Shown here: one piece after another, positions 11,506 through 24,780 of the stretch
Layout: every line of letters begins with the position of its first letter
Numbering within the stretch: position 1 is the stretch's first letter
NCBI GenBank assembly: GCA_014706295.1
Contig: JACSVZ010000009.1
Location: forward strand, 36,955,768 to 37,019,767
Reading direction: 5' to 3'
DNA from: Lycocorax pyrrhopterus obiensis
Taxonomy: Eukaryota; Chordata; Aves; Passeriformes; Paradisaeidae
Length of the DNA: 64,000 bases
The notes under the pieces: model-generated
Told to the model about the DNA's origin: nothing
Seen by the model: the letters and a program-made list of their open reading frames with translations, nothing else
The model's database searches: none
Made by a program: the position numbers and the translations under genes

Positions 11506-13645
11506 TCTCATTCATTAACACAGACTCTGATGGAGAACAAAGTGACATTTCTAGGTAGCCTAGCCATGGCCACCACCACTATCCATGGTCACATCACTGC
11601 TCCACAGCCTCTGCTTCCCTGGACATCACAAAACAAGTCACCAAACAAAAGCCACCACTCTGAGATTGGCAGTGAAGAATCAGAATACTTATTTCCAGAA
11701 GAATTATTCCAAATAAACTCCAAAAGTCAAGAACAGCACTCTCCCCCTTGCTAAAACCTCAGTACAGCTGTAACATTTAACTCAGCCCTGTAATCAGCTC
11801 TGGGTACTGAGTCTGATACCAAATCCAGGGACAAACATTTTGCTTTTCTACAATGCATAAACAGGCATCTTTCTCTGTGCATTCCTCACTGGATCTCTAA
11901 GCCTTTGCCAACTTGATTACACAATTCTTAACTAAATATTTGCCAATTGCAGCTGCAGTACTAAGTGGTGCTGCTTGAAAATTCCTTTAGCAAAAAGAAG
12001 AAAAACATCATTACAGCACTTTTATTTTTAGTGGCTTTTCTTCTAATGAAAAAAAAATCCCTTTAAGTGTATTAGATAGCATGCTGTAATGAATAAGAAC
12101 TTAAAAAATATATATCCACCAATAATTTTATATGTATTGCACTTAATTTAACAAATTATCGCACAAACCACATAGGCAGCAGTTTTGCTGTGAAATTATT
12201 ATACTTAAATGAACTTTTGACAATGTATTAATTACAAGGACATGACCACATTTATTCTGCTGATCCGGTAATTACATGCATTAAAGAAATATTTATTCAG
12301 AAACCATGTAGTGTACTTCAAAACAGGCTTTTATTGCCAGGCTACATTTCCTGTATACAAACTGCCTTCTTGCCATTTATGAGCCCTTTTCAAACTTTTA
12401 CAGAGGGCAGAAAGGGGGCCAGGAATGCTGAGTAAACTCCAGGCTGAAACTTTCTCTGCATGTTTGAAAGGACCAGGACTCTCCATCAGACACAGATCTC
12501 AGGCTGGACGGAGAGGTTGGGGCAAATCTGTACAGATTTGTCCTGCCTGGGCTTTATTCTGCTGGTTTGGGGGGAAGAGAGAAGAAATAGGTTCAATAAT
12601 TTGCACTCGAGTTGGCACAAATTAATTTTTGTTTTCTAGATATGAAGCTCATGCAACCCAGCACAGTTGTCATTGTGATCCTAGAAGTGCACAACATTTT
12701 CCTTGCTAGATATGAGGATATCCCTGATAATAAAATGTTCTGCCATCATAACATTCCTGAGCTCTCAATATGCACAGGTGAAATGCAAAAGCCGAGTTGA
12801 CCCCCAGATTTTGTTTGCAGTTTGTGGTGCAGCCTTTGAGTTTCACTCAACATCAAAACCTGTGAATGACTAAAATAAGAAAACCTGAGACTGAACACCA
12901 AAGGTCTTACCTCCAAAACTAAATCCAATTTTCCTTCTTAGCCAGTGCACATAAGCACTCAAATATTCAATTATTTTTTGTTAACTTTTAAAGCCATCCA
13001 GTTCTGTTGTATTTGACAGCCAGTGCAAAAATTTGAAATATTCTCACTTGCATCACAATTTTTCCATTAAGAAACAGAGAACATCTTCACAAAAGGAGAA
13101 TGTTTGTCTAAATAAAACCAACACATTTCTGTGCTTTTCTCTCAATGGATGTTTCATAATGCCAGGAAACATTTATGGAGTCCTCTAGTAATGAGCTGGT
13201 CTTGACTGTGAGCATCAGGCAAAGGTTAGAGCCACCTGATAAAAAACTCTGCATGTTGAAACAATCTAATTTTTCTCTGCAGTTGTTCTTAAGCCTTATT
13301 ATATAAGCCAGGACTTTTTTTTTTTTTAGCATGTCATTGCTTTCATTTTTGATGAAAACTTACAATGCTAGTGAGGAAAGGGTAAAATTTGGAATTTTGA
13401 AAGAACAGCCTTAATTTTCATATCCACCCCAGCCAAAAGAAACAATTTGTCATAAAGGAAGGGATGTAACCCATTAGAAGTAGTGTCCCACTATGAAAAT
13501 ACAAAGTAAAACACTAAGGGAAACAGGCACAGCAACCCAAACATTCTCTAAATGCTTATGTTCATTCATGGTTTAAATCACTAAATTAATAAGTAGGAAC
13601 CTTTCCTACCCACGTGAAAAGATTGACTCTTGCAAACTGGAAGTG
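11506..13645. other. AT-rich single-copy DNA, possible regulatory sequence
   Basis: No gene or transposon is seen. Roughly 11880-12370 is AT-rich but complex, with several homeodomain-type cores (TAATTA, TAATTT) and no repeat structure. That resembles conserved non-coding DNA near developmental genes, but I cannot test conservation. A T13 run is at 13316-13328. Confidence 0.35.
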
Positions 13646-13744
13646 CCCACGGAATGACTGGATGTGACAAGGTGGGGTTCAGTCACTGGTTGGACTCGAT
13701 GACCTTGGAGGGCTTTTCCAGCCTCAATGATTTGTGATTCTCTG
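13646..13744 (+). mobile_element. CR1 LINE 3'-terminal fragment
   Basis: Only about 100 bp of CR1 3' end remains. It includes GTTGGACTCGATGACCTTGG and GAGGGCTTTTCCAGCCTCAA, then a terminal ATGATTTGTGATTCTCTGA. The GACTCGATGACCTTGG wording ties it to the same 3'-end type as the copies at 11.3, 48.9 and 52.4 kb. Confidence 0.88.
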
Positions 13745-16700
13745 ACTAATTCATGCTACTTTTCCCTAGTTTTTGGATATTTAGAGTGGCTGTCATGTAC
13801 CTGGAATGCCTGGTACCTATGGATGAGGGCAGTCCTCGTTCCTCATCACTTTGCAAGAACAACTGCCATGACTGACAAACTGGACACACTTTTTTTGTCT
13901 TAGGAGGAACCAGCAAAGTCAAAGAGGCTCATGTTTGGTTTAAGGCCAGCAGCAGCCCCTCAGACAGGAAAACAGTGTCACGGTGTGATTTCAGACCTTT
14001 CCACTGCTGTAACAAACAGCAATTTTGGGTACAGGATAACCACAGCAAGGTGGAAGCTGCTAAAGGTTATGCAAATGCAGGGAATTAGAATTCTATCTCA
14101 ATGTCATTACATGTGTCTACTTAGATGCACATTTTCTGCTATGTTTAAGTTAAACAAAACACTAAATGACTGTGTAGTATGACATCTCATTAATATGTTT
14201 CTATTCACATCTGTGCCTTTAGTATTAAAAAAAAGGCTGTTCTAGTGATAAGAGATTAAGTCCTTTAATTAGAAACAAATGACAAATCACTGTTAACTCC
14301 ATGTGATGCTTTCTAAAACTTCCATCAAATATTCCCCTTAAAACATTATTAAGCACAAGTTCAGCAGATCTACTTCCTAGAAAGTGCTATTTAACAAAAC
14401 CCAGGCAGGATGTTAATACTGAGGCTGAATTACAGGTTGCCAGAGCATTTCCTGCAAGGGGATTGACAGGGGATCATTTTGTTATGGGGCCACCTCCAGC
14501 GTGTTGTGACAACCAGTCATTACACCTCTGAGCACAGCACTCAGCTGTAGGTTTCTACAGGATGCAAATAGCTCCAAATGGGTTCAATTTAGAGACAGCA
14601 GATAATGTATCACTCACTTCTTTAAGGTAGAAGCTTTTAATTTTCAAGGAAAAAGAAAGAGGAGTACATTTCAGTCTCTGGGAATAAAGATCTGCTTAAC
14701 AAAGCCCGCCAGAAAAAAAAAAACAAAAATAAACCAAGAGTAGCAATAACTATTATAAAAATAAAAAGCTTAACTTGCTTTTCCCACTTGTCTCGGAAAC
14801 CCACAGGCTGTGTTAGCCCAGCATCCCTATTTACTTAGGATGCCACACAACTGCTCATTTCAAATCTGTGCTTTGCAACTGGTGACAAATACTAGGGAGT
14901 AAGATTTCCTATTTGCATAGCAACCCTTTCATCTTGAGCAGCCCCAACAGATTTTGCCAAGTACCCACACAGAAGATCAAAATGGAGAGCAATAATTACT
15001 GACGACAACTAATTCATGGTACAGGCACGGCAAGAGTTGAAAAAACGAGTTTTACCGAAACAGCAACAAATGAGGAGACAGAAAATGTCCAACCTGTTCA
15101 AAAATGGCCTTTTTTAGGAATCACAAGAAAAAATTTGCTAGTTCAAAGCACAAACACAGCCCCAGGTATTGCAAGATCACATATTTTTATTAGTGCTGAC
15201 TATGTTGGAAACAAAGACAAAACTCCAGGTATGTAACATGCAACATGTTCACAAAGGTTTTAATGAATCTTATGTCCTTCTGTCATCTTGTTCTTGCCTA
15301 GAAGCTCCAAACACAGAATTTAAACAGTGCTATAGTTTCTCAAAGTCAACTTCTTTAGGGTAGGATGTCTTATATATAAAATATATGTAATAACAGGACG
15401 GGTTATTTTGTTTAATGTTGATTTTTTTTTAAATGAAATATGGATACCTACAGAAAGACATGTCAGTGGCAAATAAAAGCCATTTTCCACAAATACCTGT
15501 CCATCACAGCCTTTAGCCAGCACCCCATACAACTTTAAGGATTTCTCTCTGTGTTATTTAGGTTTGGGTTGAGGTTTTTTTTTTCATCCACAACACTGTG
15601 ATTCAACAAAAATGAAAGTCAACATCTGACCAAGCCAGACAGAAAATGTTTGTGCACTAAAAAAATGGCCAAAGAGGCAAATATGGGTGTTCTTCTGCAA
15701 TCTTACTGTAAATACAGTGCAAAAGGGAGGTACTTGTTAATATATCATGTTACGTGATGTATTTGAGAGCTGGAAATTTGGTATCGAGTGTATTTTTCTT
15801 TGTCTTCAAAGTAAAGGAAGGAATATGCAAATCAAAAGCCAGAGCAAATTAAAGGTACTTCGTAATTGACATTTTAATTATCTTGTTTGGATATTATTCA
15901 TTTTATTTATTCTCCTAAATGCAAACAATTCTGGACCACTGTATAAATATTATCTCCACTGGAAGCCGTCAGTACCTCTAATAAAAACGTACACTTGCTT
16001 GGCTACCAAATCCAATTAAACTTATTCTAAACATACTGTGTTCATTGTAACAATGTATTTCTGAATAACACACAAAAGACTTTGGAAAGAGGGGACAGTT
16101 TAAACCAGGCCAGTGAAAAGACGTAATTAGAGCTGTGTGGGCTTGGCAAAACTGTCTCGACAAACAAGCCCGAGGTTACTTTTGCCAAAGCCCTCCAGGC
16201 TCACTGAGGTTTCATTACAGTGAGGAGAGCTTAATTCTGGTAAGTATCAGATATAATAGGAGGTAATCAAATACAAAATAACAATAATTTTTAAAAAAAG
16301 ACAAATGGGAAAGAAGAAACCGAACCCTCCTCAATGAGAGTTAAAATACAAGCTGTGCATTCACTGGCTGTGTTACAAGCGGGTTCAGCCAGTGCAGGTT
16401 TGTTTGGGAAGAAGAAAACCTGAAGATGAATTAGTAGGATTAACACAAGCAATTTATTTTCTGGAAACTCTTTGTCTATGCTTGGACTTTGCCCACAAAC
16501 CCTACAGGGAGCTTTGTATCTCCTGATCACCAGACACACGCTCGGGACCTGCTCACGGGGCAGTTGTAGTTACTCGGGGTGGTTTCATTGCCGAAGGGGG
16601 AGAACTGCTCTGAAAAGGAGCATGTAAACAACTCCTTCAGCTTTGATTACCCTTGGACAAGATACCAGAGAATGTTTTTGAAGGGTTTCAAAAGATTTAG

Positions 16701-19700
16701 AGCTTCAGAGGGAAGCATGAATCTCTTGGTGCCCTGACACAGCAGAAGAAGACCTTCCTGTCCTCCACAAAGCAGGAGCACTCCCACCTGTGTGCAAGCA
16801 ACGTCCCCAACACTGAGCAACCTCCTTGGAAACTGGACTGTCCTTGCCAAAGATGGCTTCCAGCGATTATCCTTTAAAAATGTCCCAGTCAGGATCCTAC
16901 ACATCTTGTAAAATTCACACCTGGCCAAACCAGGACCCTTTATCTTGTTTGGTCCACGTTGCTAAATCAGTCTCCCCAAAATGAAGCACAGGGTGCCATA
17001 ACCGATCTCCCCTGTCCCCAGCTGTGGGTACACAGCTGTCCTGGTCCTTGCCTTGCTCCCACTGGTATCCACAGCAAAATGGTCCCTGTTTGGGAGCAGC
17101 CTCTGCACAACCCCACTGCCCTCAGCTCTGCATCAGACCTTGCCCTGCTGGGATGGAAAAGGATCAGCCACGGCAGCACCCTCTTCCTCTTGCAAAAAAG
17201 GGTGTTTTCCAGCATCTGACAGGGCATAAAAGCAGCTCTAAGAGCTGTTACTCCCCCTCTGCCTCGTAACTACTACCAGGAGCTCTGAAAGACAGCATCA
17301 GGCCAGTAACCCCTGAACACACCCACGGGTAAAGCCCTGTGTCACACACCCATCCCTTGCAGAGAAATTCTCCATTAAACGAAAACTAATTTCATTTCTC
17401 AGGGAACTGACTTTTCCCACATCAACTCTTAGCCAGAAACAACCAAAATTCTCCAGCTCAATCTGCTAAAATTAGGCTTCAAACCTGATATTCTGAACAT
17501 GAGACAGTAGCTGGAAAGGCGGAATGTTCTCTCACACCCGCTCATTTCGGTGGGTGCTGTGTGAAGCCCATCAAGCGTGCATGGGAAACATCACACCCCT
17601 TCCATTTGGATGCCTAAATATAGACCTGGGAACCTAAATTTGGCTCAGTTTTGGCTTAGGCTTCATTTGGAAATGAAGGAGCTAAACCAGTTGTTAAACC
17701 ACAACCTCGGTAAGCTGGGGAAAAAAAAAGGAGGGAAAAAAGAAAAAAAAAATCAGAATCCTGCGTGATGCTATTGCAGGAATCAGGAAATCAGGAAATC
17801 AGGAATCAGTGTGTTTATAGCAATGTCCTTGATTCATTGCCACGTTTCCTCACTGGAGGAAGGATCAAGCAGTCACCTGTGTGAAGGTGTGACCAGTGCC
17901 AGCCCACGGCCCTGACATCCCACTGACACACTGGATGGAAAACCAGTGGGGCAAAACCACCCTGGGACTTCCATCCTCCCAAAAACCACCAGGGGAAGAA
18001 GGTCTGAGGCCATGCAAGCACCAAGTTTTGCCCAAAATGTGTTTCTTATACACATTCCTGTGGGCCAGAGGAATTGCTTCCAGCCCTTCAGAGCCCACAG
18101 GATATTTTTTCATTAGGGACATGTCAGAAAGGCACTGTGTGATCACAGTAATCACTGTGGACAGCCATAATAATAATAATACTAATAGTAATAAGAATAT
18201 TTAGATATTTTCATCTTCAAAGCACTTTTAAAACATCTGCTAGAAGATCTCCCCAGCTGCTGGTTGAAGAAGACAATGATTATAACCCTGATGACACTCA
18301 GGGGCAGCAGAGATTCCTCGGGGGATTAACGATGCCATTCCAGTCACATCCAGGCCACGTGGCTGCCATTTCACACATAGGGAAACCAAAGTTCCATGGA
18401 AACATGTGGTTCTTCCCATCATACCAAGAAAAAGTGCAGGAACCAACATTTTGGTGCTCTCAGATCTCCCTCACCCTCCATCCCAGTAGGAAACACTGCA
18501 TTTGGGAAAGTGTCATAATTGGGGGATCCGAGGAAAATTCAAGAACGTATATTTGGATTTTTAGTTTGGTTGGTTGCTTGTTTTTTAATTTTAATTAGGA
18601 TTTGCAATATTCCAGTATTTCTCTTCCCATGCCCTCTCTCCTAGGAGCAGGTGGAAAAGTGAGCACAAACTACCCCTCACCACCTCTTTACCTCTCATCT
18701 CTGAGCACCTTCTGCTCACGGTAGGAAATTTGCAAATGAGAGTCATGCGCTGCCTTTGAATACATTTTAAATTTTATTATAACAGCTCCATACAACCCTA
18801 GCCTTCCCTTTAAAGTCAATTAATAGTTTAGAGTTTACAAACTCCTTTATTTGTCTATCTAAAAACCATTTTTAGGGAAACCAGTGCCATTGAAAATCTA
18901 GACAATCCCTCCACCTGCAAGGAGGGCAAGGATCTCTCCCAAGCATTCTGTGCCACTGTAAGGTTGATAAATTGCTGTGAGAGCACTCATTTGTGTACAG
19001 AAAGGTTAATTTTAGTTCTAAACATTATTATTTTTTTTTGAACATGAATCTTAAACCTCTTGACTTCAGATGAAATGTCTCCAACACATAGATTGCTCCC
19101 AACCATCACCTTCCCCAGCCCTGATGCGGCTCCACCACCACCCCTCAGAGTTCAGTTCCCATCCTGGCATGTAAAACAACCTGATTTTTTAAAAATGATC
19201 ATTTAATTAATATTAATAAATAAAATTTCTTAAATAACTCAGGTTCTGGAGAGGCTTTGTTTTTGTAGAAGGTTGTAGTCCAAAGCCACAGCCCAATAAG
19301 AACCTGAAATCCCAGGGGCGAAGCTCTATTTAACCCCCAGTTCAACTTCTAATGAAAGGAAACATAGAAATGTAGCTATAATTCAAGATATCGTATGGAA
19401 GTCTGTTCAAAGTTTTTTCAAAAATATAAATTACAAGAGATTATTGATTTTTAAAAAGCTTACTTCAACAATCAGCTTTCTATCTCATTCTATTTCACTC
19501 TCTCTCGTTTATTCATTTCCTTATGTAAAAGAATTTAACCAAAGGAAACTAGCATTTTAATTCAATTTCTCCTATAAAATATATAATTTTATTTTGTCAT
19601 AATGGCTGCTTTTATTTCCAGAGTCAGATTTTATTTAAATTTCAGTCCATTAGGAACAAAACTTGCCATTTTCTGATAAACAAAATCAGCAGGGAAGCCT

Positions 19701-20984
19701 CTTCAAACTAGGAATGTATTTTCTATCAACCTTTGTTCTAGCTGGTCTAAATGACAGGTATATTCCACTTTTCCTGCGTTTAGTTTTAAAGATTCTATGG
19801 GGAGAAGGGCGAATAAAGAGAGTGACATTTTTAACAACAAAACTAGCAATCAAAAAAGCAGCCCGATGACAGGCATGTGGAAGAAATGGGGGAAAAAAAA
19901 TAAAAATAAAAAAATATCTAATCCATCGCTTCGGACCACCAAAGAGGACTAATATGAGTCATTAACAGAAAACCGTTAATTTTCCTCCCTGTGACTGTTG
20001 TTTGTAGAAGTGCTCAAACCTTTGAGGTTCAGTCATTTAACTGTTTCTTGGGAGGCTGGAAAAGAGACACCAAGGAATTCTTTAAAAGAAAAAGAAGGCA
20101 AAAAAACCCTAAAATAAATGTAGATGTAGCGTTTGCCAAAAAAATACAGATTATTGCTTAAAGCCAAAAATCCAATGGGGAGATGACAGCATTCCCAAGC
20201 GAGAACAACATCCTGCCGTGTCATGTTTTGTTTTAGTCACACCACCATGGCCAAAGTCAGCATTCTCCCAAAGTGTGGAAATTTAGATCCCTGGCTGAAT
20301 CCAGCTGCTGGTTTTCCCTCAGAACTCCCTTCCAGTTCAGTGTTTGGCTTGGAAGGAGGTGGCAATCTCTAGGGCAGCACGAGAAGCCGCCGTAAGCGCA
20401 CGTAAACCCAACCTCTCCAAGCTGGGCAGAGCTTTGAAGCCAACACTAAAATGTTTATTGGGTCCATGGCATTCCTCAGTCAAGCCTGGGGCCACAAAAC
20501 TGCTTTTGGGGACTTTTAAAAGTTGTTTTCTCCACAACATGGCACAGAGTGACCCTCTGAGCACTGGCAAACAGTGAACACCACGGATGGAAGAGTGGCA
20601 CCAGTGCTTTAATGCCCAGATTGGATTCAGAAGATGCTTCCAAGACCTTTGCTGAAGTGCAGAGGCATAATCCCATGCAGGGAATGGCTGGATGCTGTGC
20701 CCTGGGGTCCAGCATTCCCATTCCACCGTGACAAACCAGTTTGGAGCAGTGACTCAACTGACACTGGATGGTTCCACAGCAAGGACTGAGCAAAGGAATG
20801 CACAAGGCTGTTCCCAGCAGAAATTCCCACTCTTGCTTAATGACCGCAGTTCTAAAGTCTTTAATCCAGTGTTGGGGAAGAAAATTAATTGGGCCCATTT
20901 TGAGCAGACCTAGGAAGTTGGATGCTGCAGGCAGGACTTTCTCAACTGCAAACCAGAGCAGTTTGGGACTGCAAACCAGAGCCT
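13745..20984. other. Long transposon-poor single-copy stretch, no gene seen
   Basis: For about 7.2 kb I recognise no CR1 or LTR. The DNA is AT-rich with short low-complexity pieces: an A/G run at about 17716-17753, an imperfect TAA run at about 18166-18199, and an A-rich run near 19888-19915. Open frames here are short and unremarkable. The lack of insertions in a window averaging a CR1 fragment every ~3 kb is noted in the findings. Confidence 0.5.
14060..15835. promoter_or_regulatory. Cluster of four perfect POU octamer motifs
   Basis: ATGCAAAT, or its complement ATTTGCAT, occurs at 14069-14076 (+), 14562-14569 (+), 14911-14918 (-) and 15825-15832 (+). All four are in transposon-free, non-repetitive DNA. 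POU-domain factors bind this octamer. A cis-regulatory role is inference from clustering alone. Confidence 0.3.
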
Positions 20985-21487
20985 TAGAATCATTTAGGCT
21001 GGAAAAGACCTCTAAGATCATGGAGCCCAACCATGATTTCACAGAATCTTTAAGGCTGGAAAAGACCTCTAAGATCATGGAGCCCAACCATGATTTCACA
21101 GAATCTTTAAGGTGGGAAAAGACCTCTAAGATCATTGAGTTTAATCATGATTTCACAGAATCTTTAAGGCTGGAAAAGACCTCTAAGATCATTGAGTTTA
21201 ATCATGATTTCACAGAATCTTTAAGGCTGGAAAAGACCTCTAAGATCATTGAGTTTAATCATGATTTCACAGAATCTTTAAGGCTGGAAAAGACGTCTAA
21301 GATCATTGAACCCAACCATGATTTCACAGAATCTTTAAGGATGGAAAAGGCCTCTAAGATCATTCAGTTTATTCCTGATTTCACAGAATCTTTAAGGATG
21401 GAAAAGACCTCTAAGATCATTGAGTTTAATAATGATTTCACAGAATCTTTAAGGATGGAAAAGACCTCTAAGATCATTGAGTTTAAC
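20985..21487 (-). repeat. Tandem array of a 57-bp CR1 3'-tail unit, about 9 copies
   Basis: About nine head-to-tail copies of a 57-bp unit fill this stretch. On the plus strand each reads TTTCACAGAATCTTTAAGG, CTGGAAAAGACCTCTAAGAT, then a variable end such as CATGGAGCCCAACCATGA. Reversed, the unit is the last ~50 bp of a CR1 3' UTR plus its terminal octamer (ATTCTGTGA), so the array is a minisatellite made from a CR1 tail. The tail variants fall into groups: units 1-2 and 6 end in a CCCAACCATGA-type sequence, units 3-5 in GAGTTTAATCATGA, and units 8-9 in GAGTTTAATAATGA or similar. This suggests stepwise local amplification. Because 57 is divisible by 3, both strands stay open for hundreds of codons. 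That is a length artefact, not evidence of a protein. No full CR1 body adjoins the array. Confidence 0.93.
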
Positions 21488-24400
21488 TGTGAGGTGGAAG
21501 TGGCGAACTGCTGCAGGAGCCAAGGAGAGCAGCAATTAGCAGGTATTTTGGTGATACCTAAAATGCTTCCAGACCTCCAAGCAACGCTCTTCCTGGGAAA
21601 TATTAACAATCAAAATTATAGATTGAGCCTATGGCCTCCAAGCCAGTTTCCTTCAGGTTTTGGGAAGTGATTGCACCCCTCTGCAGGGCATCACTCCATG
21701 TTTTCACTGTGGGAAGGGAGAAAGGCAGCTGGATATTTCTACACCATACTCAGCACCTGGAGCACTCCCGAAATCCCAGGTCTGACTGCTGAGGGCTCCT
21801 TTGGTAGCTCCTGGAACATTTTCTAAAATCTTTTCTCTAGCACTGACCTTTCTGGTTGGAAAAGTCCAGATTCCTCTGAGCTTTGCTTTGTTTGCTACTA
21901 ATTCTGACATGAGGATTCACAGGGTGTTCCAAAAGGGGAGTAAAACGAAGGAGTTATTGCAGCCCTAAGAGACTTAAAGGATTATATCCTTGTAAAATAC
22001 AAATGACAGTTTTCCTGTAATGTTTCTCCTCCATAATGCACATGTTAATCTGTAATTTCCTTTGCCAGATGCAGTGTAATCCTCCTCCTGCAGACACCAC
22101 AGCACAACTGCTGTTGAGAAAACAGCAGCAAGAGGAGTTCATCCATTCTAAGATGGTAAAAAGCAACTTCGCCAACCACATTTTTGGGTTCTCCTTGCAG
22201 GCAGGCACCCAGCCTGATACAGAAAGATGCAGCTCTGCATTCAGAGCTCACTTCTCTTTAAAAAAATAGCAAAATTAATACCTGATTTCAACCAAACTCC
22301 TTCTGAAAGTGTGATAGGAGGCACCCAAAAGGCTGTTTTGCACCAAACCCTAAATCAGTGTATAAAAGCTTCCACAAACAGGTCACAACCCACTAATTTA
22401 CCAGTTGCTTTTTTGCCACTTTTTAAGGATTCCTTATGCAAAGAGGAATTTTTAAATCTTATGCAGGGTCAGTAAATTAGTTTAGAAACAACATCTTAAC
22501 AGTCTTTGAGCAGAAAAGCAAATCCAATGTGTTTAGGAACAAATCTACCGCACCCTTTTAATAAGTAAATAAAGGATCTGGATGGATTTGTAGAAAGGAC
22601 AGAGAAAAGGCTACAAAAACACACAAAACTCCATTTTCAATGTATTGTGGGGTGTTTCATTATGTTTCTTTAGATGACTGGTTATTATTTCCTCAAAATC
22701 ATTGTTCCTCAGCCACTGTGATACGTTGAGTTCCTCTCCCAGCTACGACAGAAGGAATAATTATCTTCCTCATTAGTTCTACCTACAGCACGAGTGCCAA
22801 TTAATCTGCTGATGATATTGAGAGTGGAACCACTTTGGGGGATTACAGAGCATGAACCCCTCGAGCTATTTTGAAGCTGGCCTGGGGTTCCCCACATCCT
22901 TGCTGTGCAGGACTTTCAGTGATATTCACCCTTTTCAAAGGTTCTGAGAAGGACTTAAATCTCACCTGGTTTTTCTAAACATTTCCAGAGAGGTTCAACA
23001 GTGACATTTCAAATTCTGCTTTCTCCTGCTCCAGCTTCTTTCCCTCCCTCTACAACTTTGCACACGAATTGATCAGCAAACACTGAGTGATGACAGAGCC
23101 AAGTGCTGCAAAGTATTTTAAAGTCATCCAGGTGTTTGGATCCACTCAGGTAAGGAGTTAATGATGCAGCAACATAAATTAGGGCATATTTCAGTGTCAT
23201 CCAAGTGCCAAGTCCAGCAGTATCTGTCCCATCTCTCTGACCACAGCACCCCAAAAACTGCAGAAAGAAACCCTGGCAGTATTTTGATTTATTCGGTCTT
23301 TGAAAATGGTTCCTGCTGGTTCCTCCCCAAAGCTTCAGATTCCCCCCAGGTGAGGAAGAGACCAGAGAGACACTGAGATTTTTAGGTTTAATTAATTAAG
23401 GAATGTGAAATAGTTGCAAGAGCAGCAATGTGGTAGCAAACCCACACTCAGTATCTCCCTCTGCCCCAAATGTGGGACTGGCAGGACCCCACACAGACCT
23501 TCAGATCTGGGGACAAATTCAGGGAGATCCATACAGGAATTTGTTGGATTTCATACATCCAACAGCTGAAGGTGATACAAATAATGTAGTTTTGTGGTTA
23601 TAGTCAGTTTATAGTTATCCAAGGGATCCTGGAGATCTCAATATTCCCATTCCATCTTCACAAAATACGCTCAAGCAATACACACTGCAGAATCCTCATC
23701 TCAAGTAATTAAAGTAATGCCAAGACACTACATCGTCTAAAGCACGAAATTCCACAGTTCTCCAAGATTAATGCCCCATTCCTTTAACTTGGTTGTTCTT
23801 GGCTTAAGTATTCAACATAATGCTGCTCATTACAGGGAGCAGTGACATCTCTATCCAAGAGGGAAATACGGTTCAAGTCAGCTTTGGTGTTTAAATATTA
23901 GTAGTAAATTCAAATTCAATTTCACATGATCAGTGTATGTGACACTAACTACATCAAGGTAGACTTGGGGATTTCTCAGCTCCGTATTGAAGAGAATTAC
24001 ATGACTGAAAACTAATTAGGGAAGCACATAAAGTGAATTTATTTAGTATTCTCTTGTATGTAGTTAACTTAAAGTAATGTATCAAATTTCCCACGGAAAA
24101 AAAATGTGGCTACATAATACCGAACAAAAATGCATCAGAAATCAGATCTAGCAAATTATCTTTATTTTTCTTCTCTTTTAAAACTGAAAATGCTTAAGCT
24201 GTAATGAAAAAATTGTAATAGTAGGGATTTTTCCTCTGGAGAAGAGGAGTGCTTTGGTACCGCGTCTCACGTGGGGAATTAGAAACAGCTGCCGTGGAAG
24301 AAGAAAGAGCAGTCAAATGTTATTTGTCTCTCTGACCAAACAGCACCTGAATTTTGCTTCCTGAGGCTCTGGGGTGCATTTCTGGCAGCATTGCCCTGCC

Positions 24401-24565
24401 CAGAGCCAGAGCAGAGCCCGGCAGCTGCTCCACAAGCGGGACCACAGCGCCGGCATCCACAGGGAGCAGGATTGTTCCAGGACTGTACAAAACTAACACG
24501 TGTCAAAAACCACTCCTAAATCTTTTCTCTCGTCCCTTCCTGCTGGTTATATAAAGCTTTAGGAT
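21488..24565. other. Single-copy DNA, no gene seen
   Basis: No repeat or gene is recognised. About 23660-24180 is AT-rich and complex, without insertions, and could include conserved non-coding sequence. About 24341-24480 is locally GC-rich but not CpG-rich enough to call an island. Confidence 0.45.
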
Positions 24566-24700
24566 GAACCCAGCTCCCCCAGCCTCTCCTTCTCACCTTA
24601 ATGCCATACCGTCACACTCGGACTCTCCATCTTCTCCCTCTCCCCTCCTCTTCCATCTCCCTTTCCCTCCTCCTCCTCTGATCCCTCCATCCACCAGGCC
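24566..24700. repeat. Pyrimidine-rich low-complexity tract
   Basis: The plus strand is dominated by C and T (TCTCCTTCTCACC, then CTTCTCCCTCTCCCCTCC and CCCTCCTCCTCCTCTGATCC), with only scattered purines. It is an imperfect polypyrimidine tract, unlike the clean purine tracts elsewhere in the window. Confidence 0.7.
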
Positions 24701-24780
24701 TCCTGCCAGCCAGGCTGAGCCCAGCCCTGCCTCCCACCTGAGTGGCACTGGTGACAACACTCTACCTCCAAACACCCAAT

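Noticed and set aside
20985..21487. CRISPR-like array
   Set aside because: The 57-bp units are contiguous with no unique spacers, and the sequence is a bird CR1 tail in vertebrate DNA.
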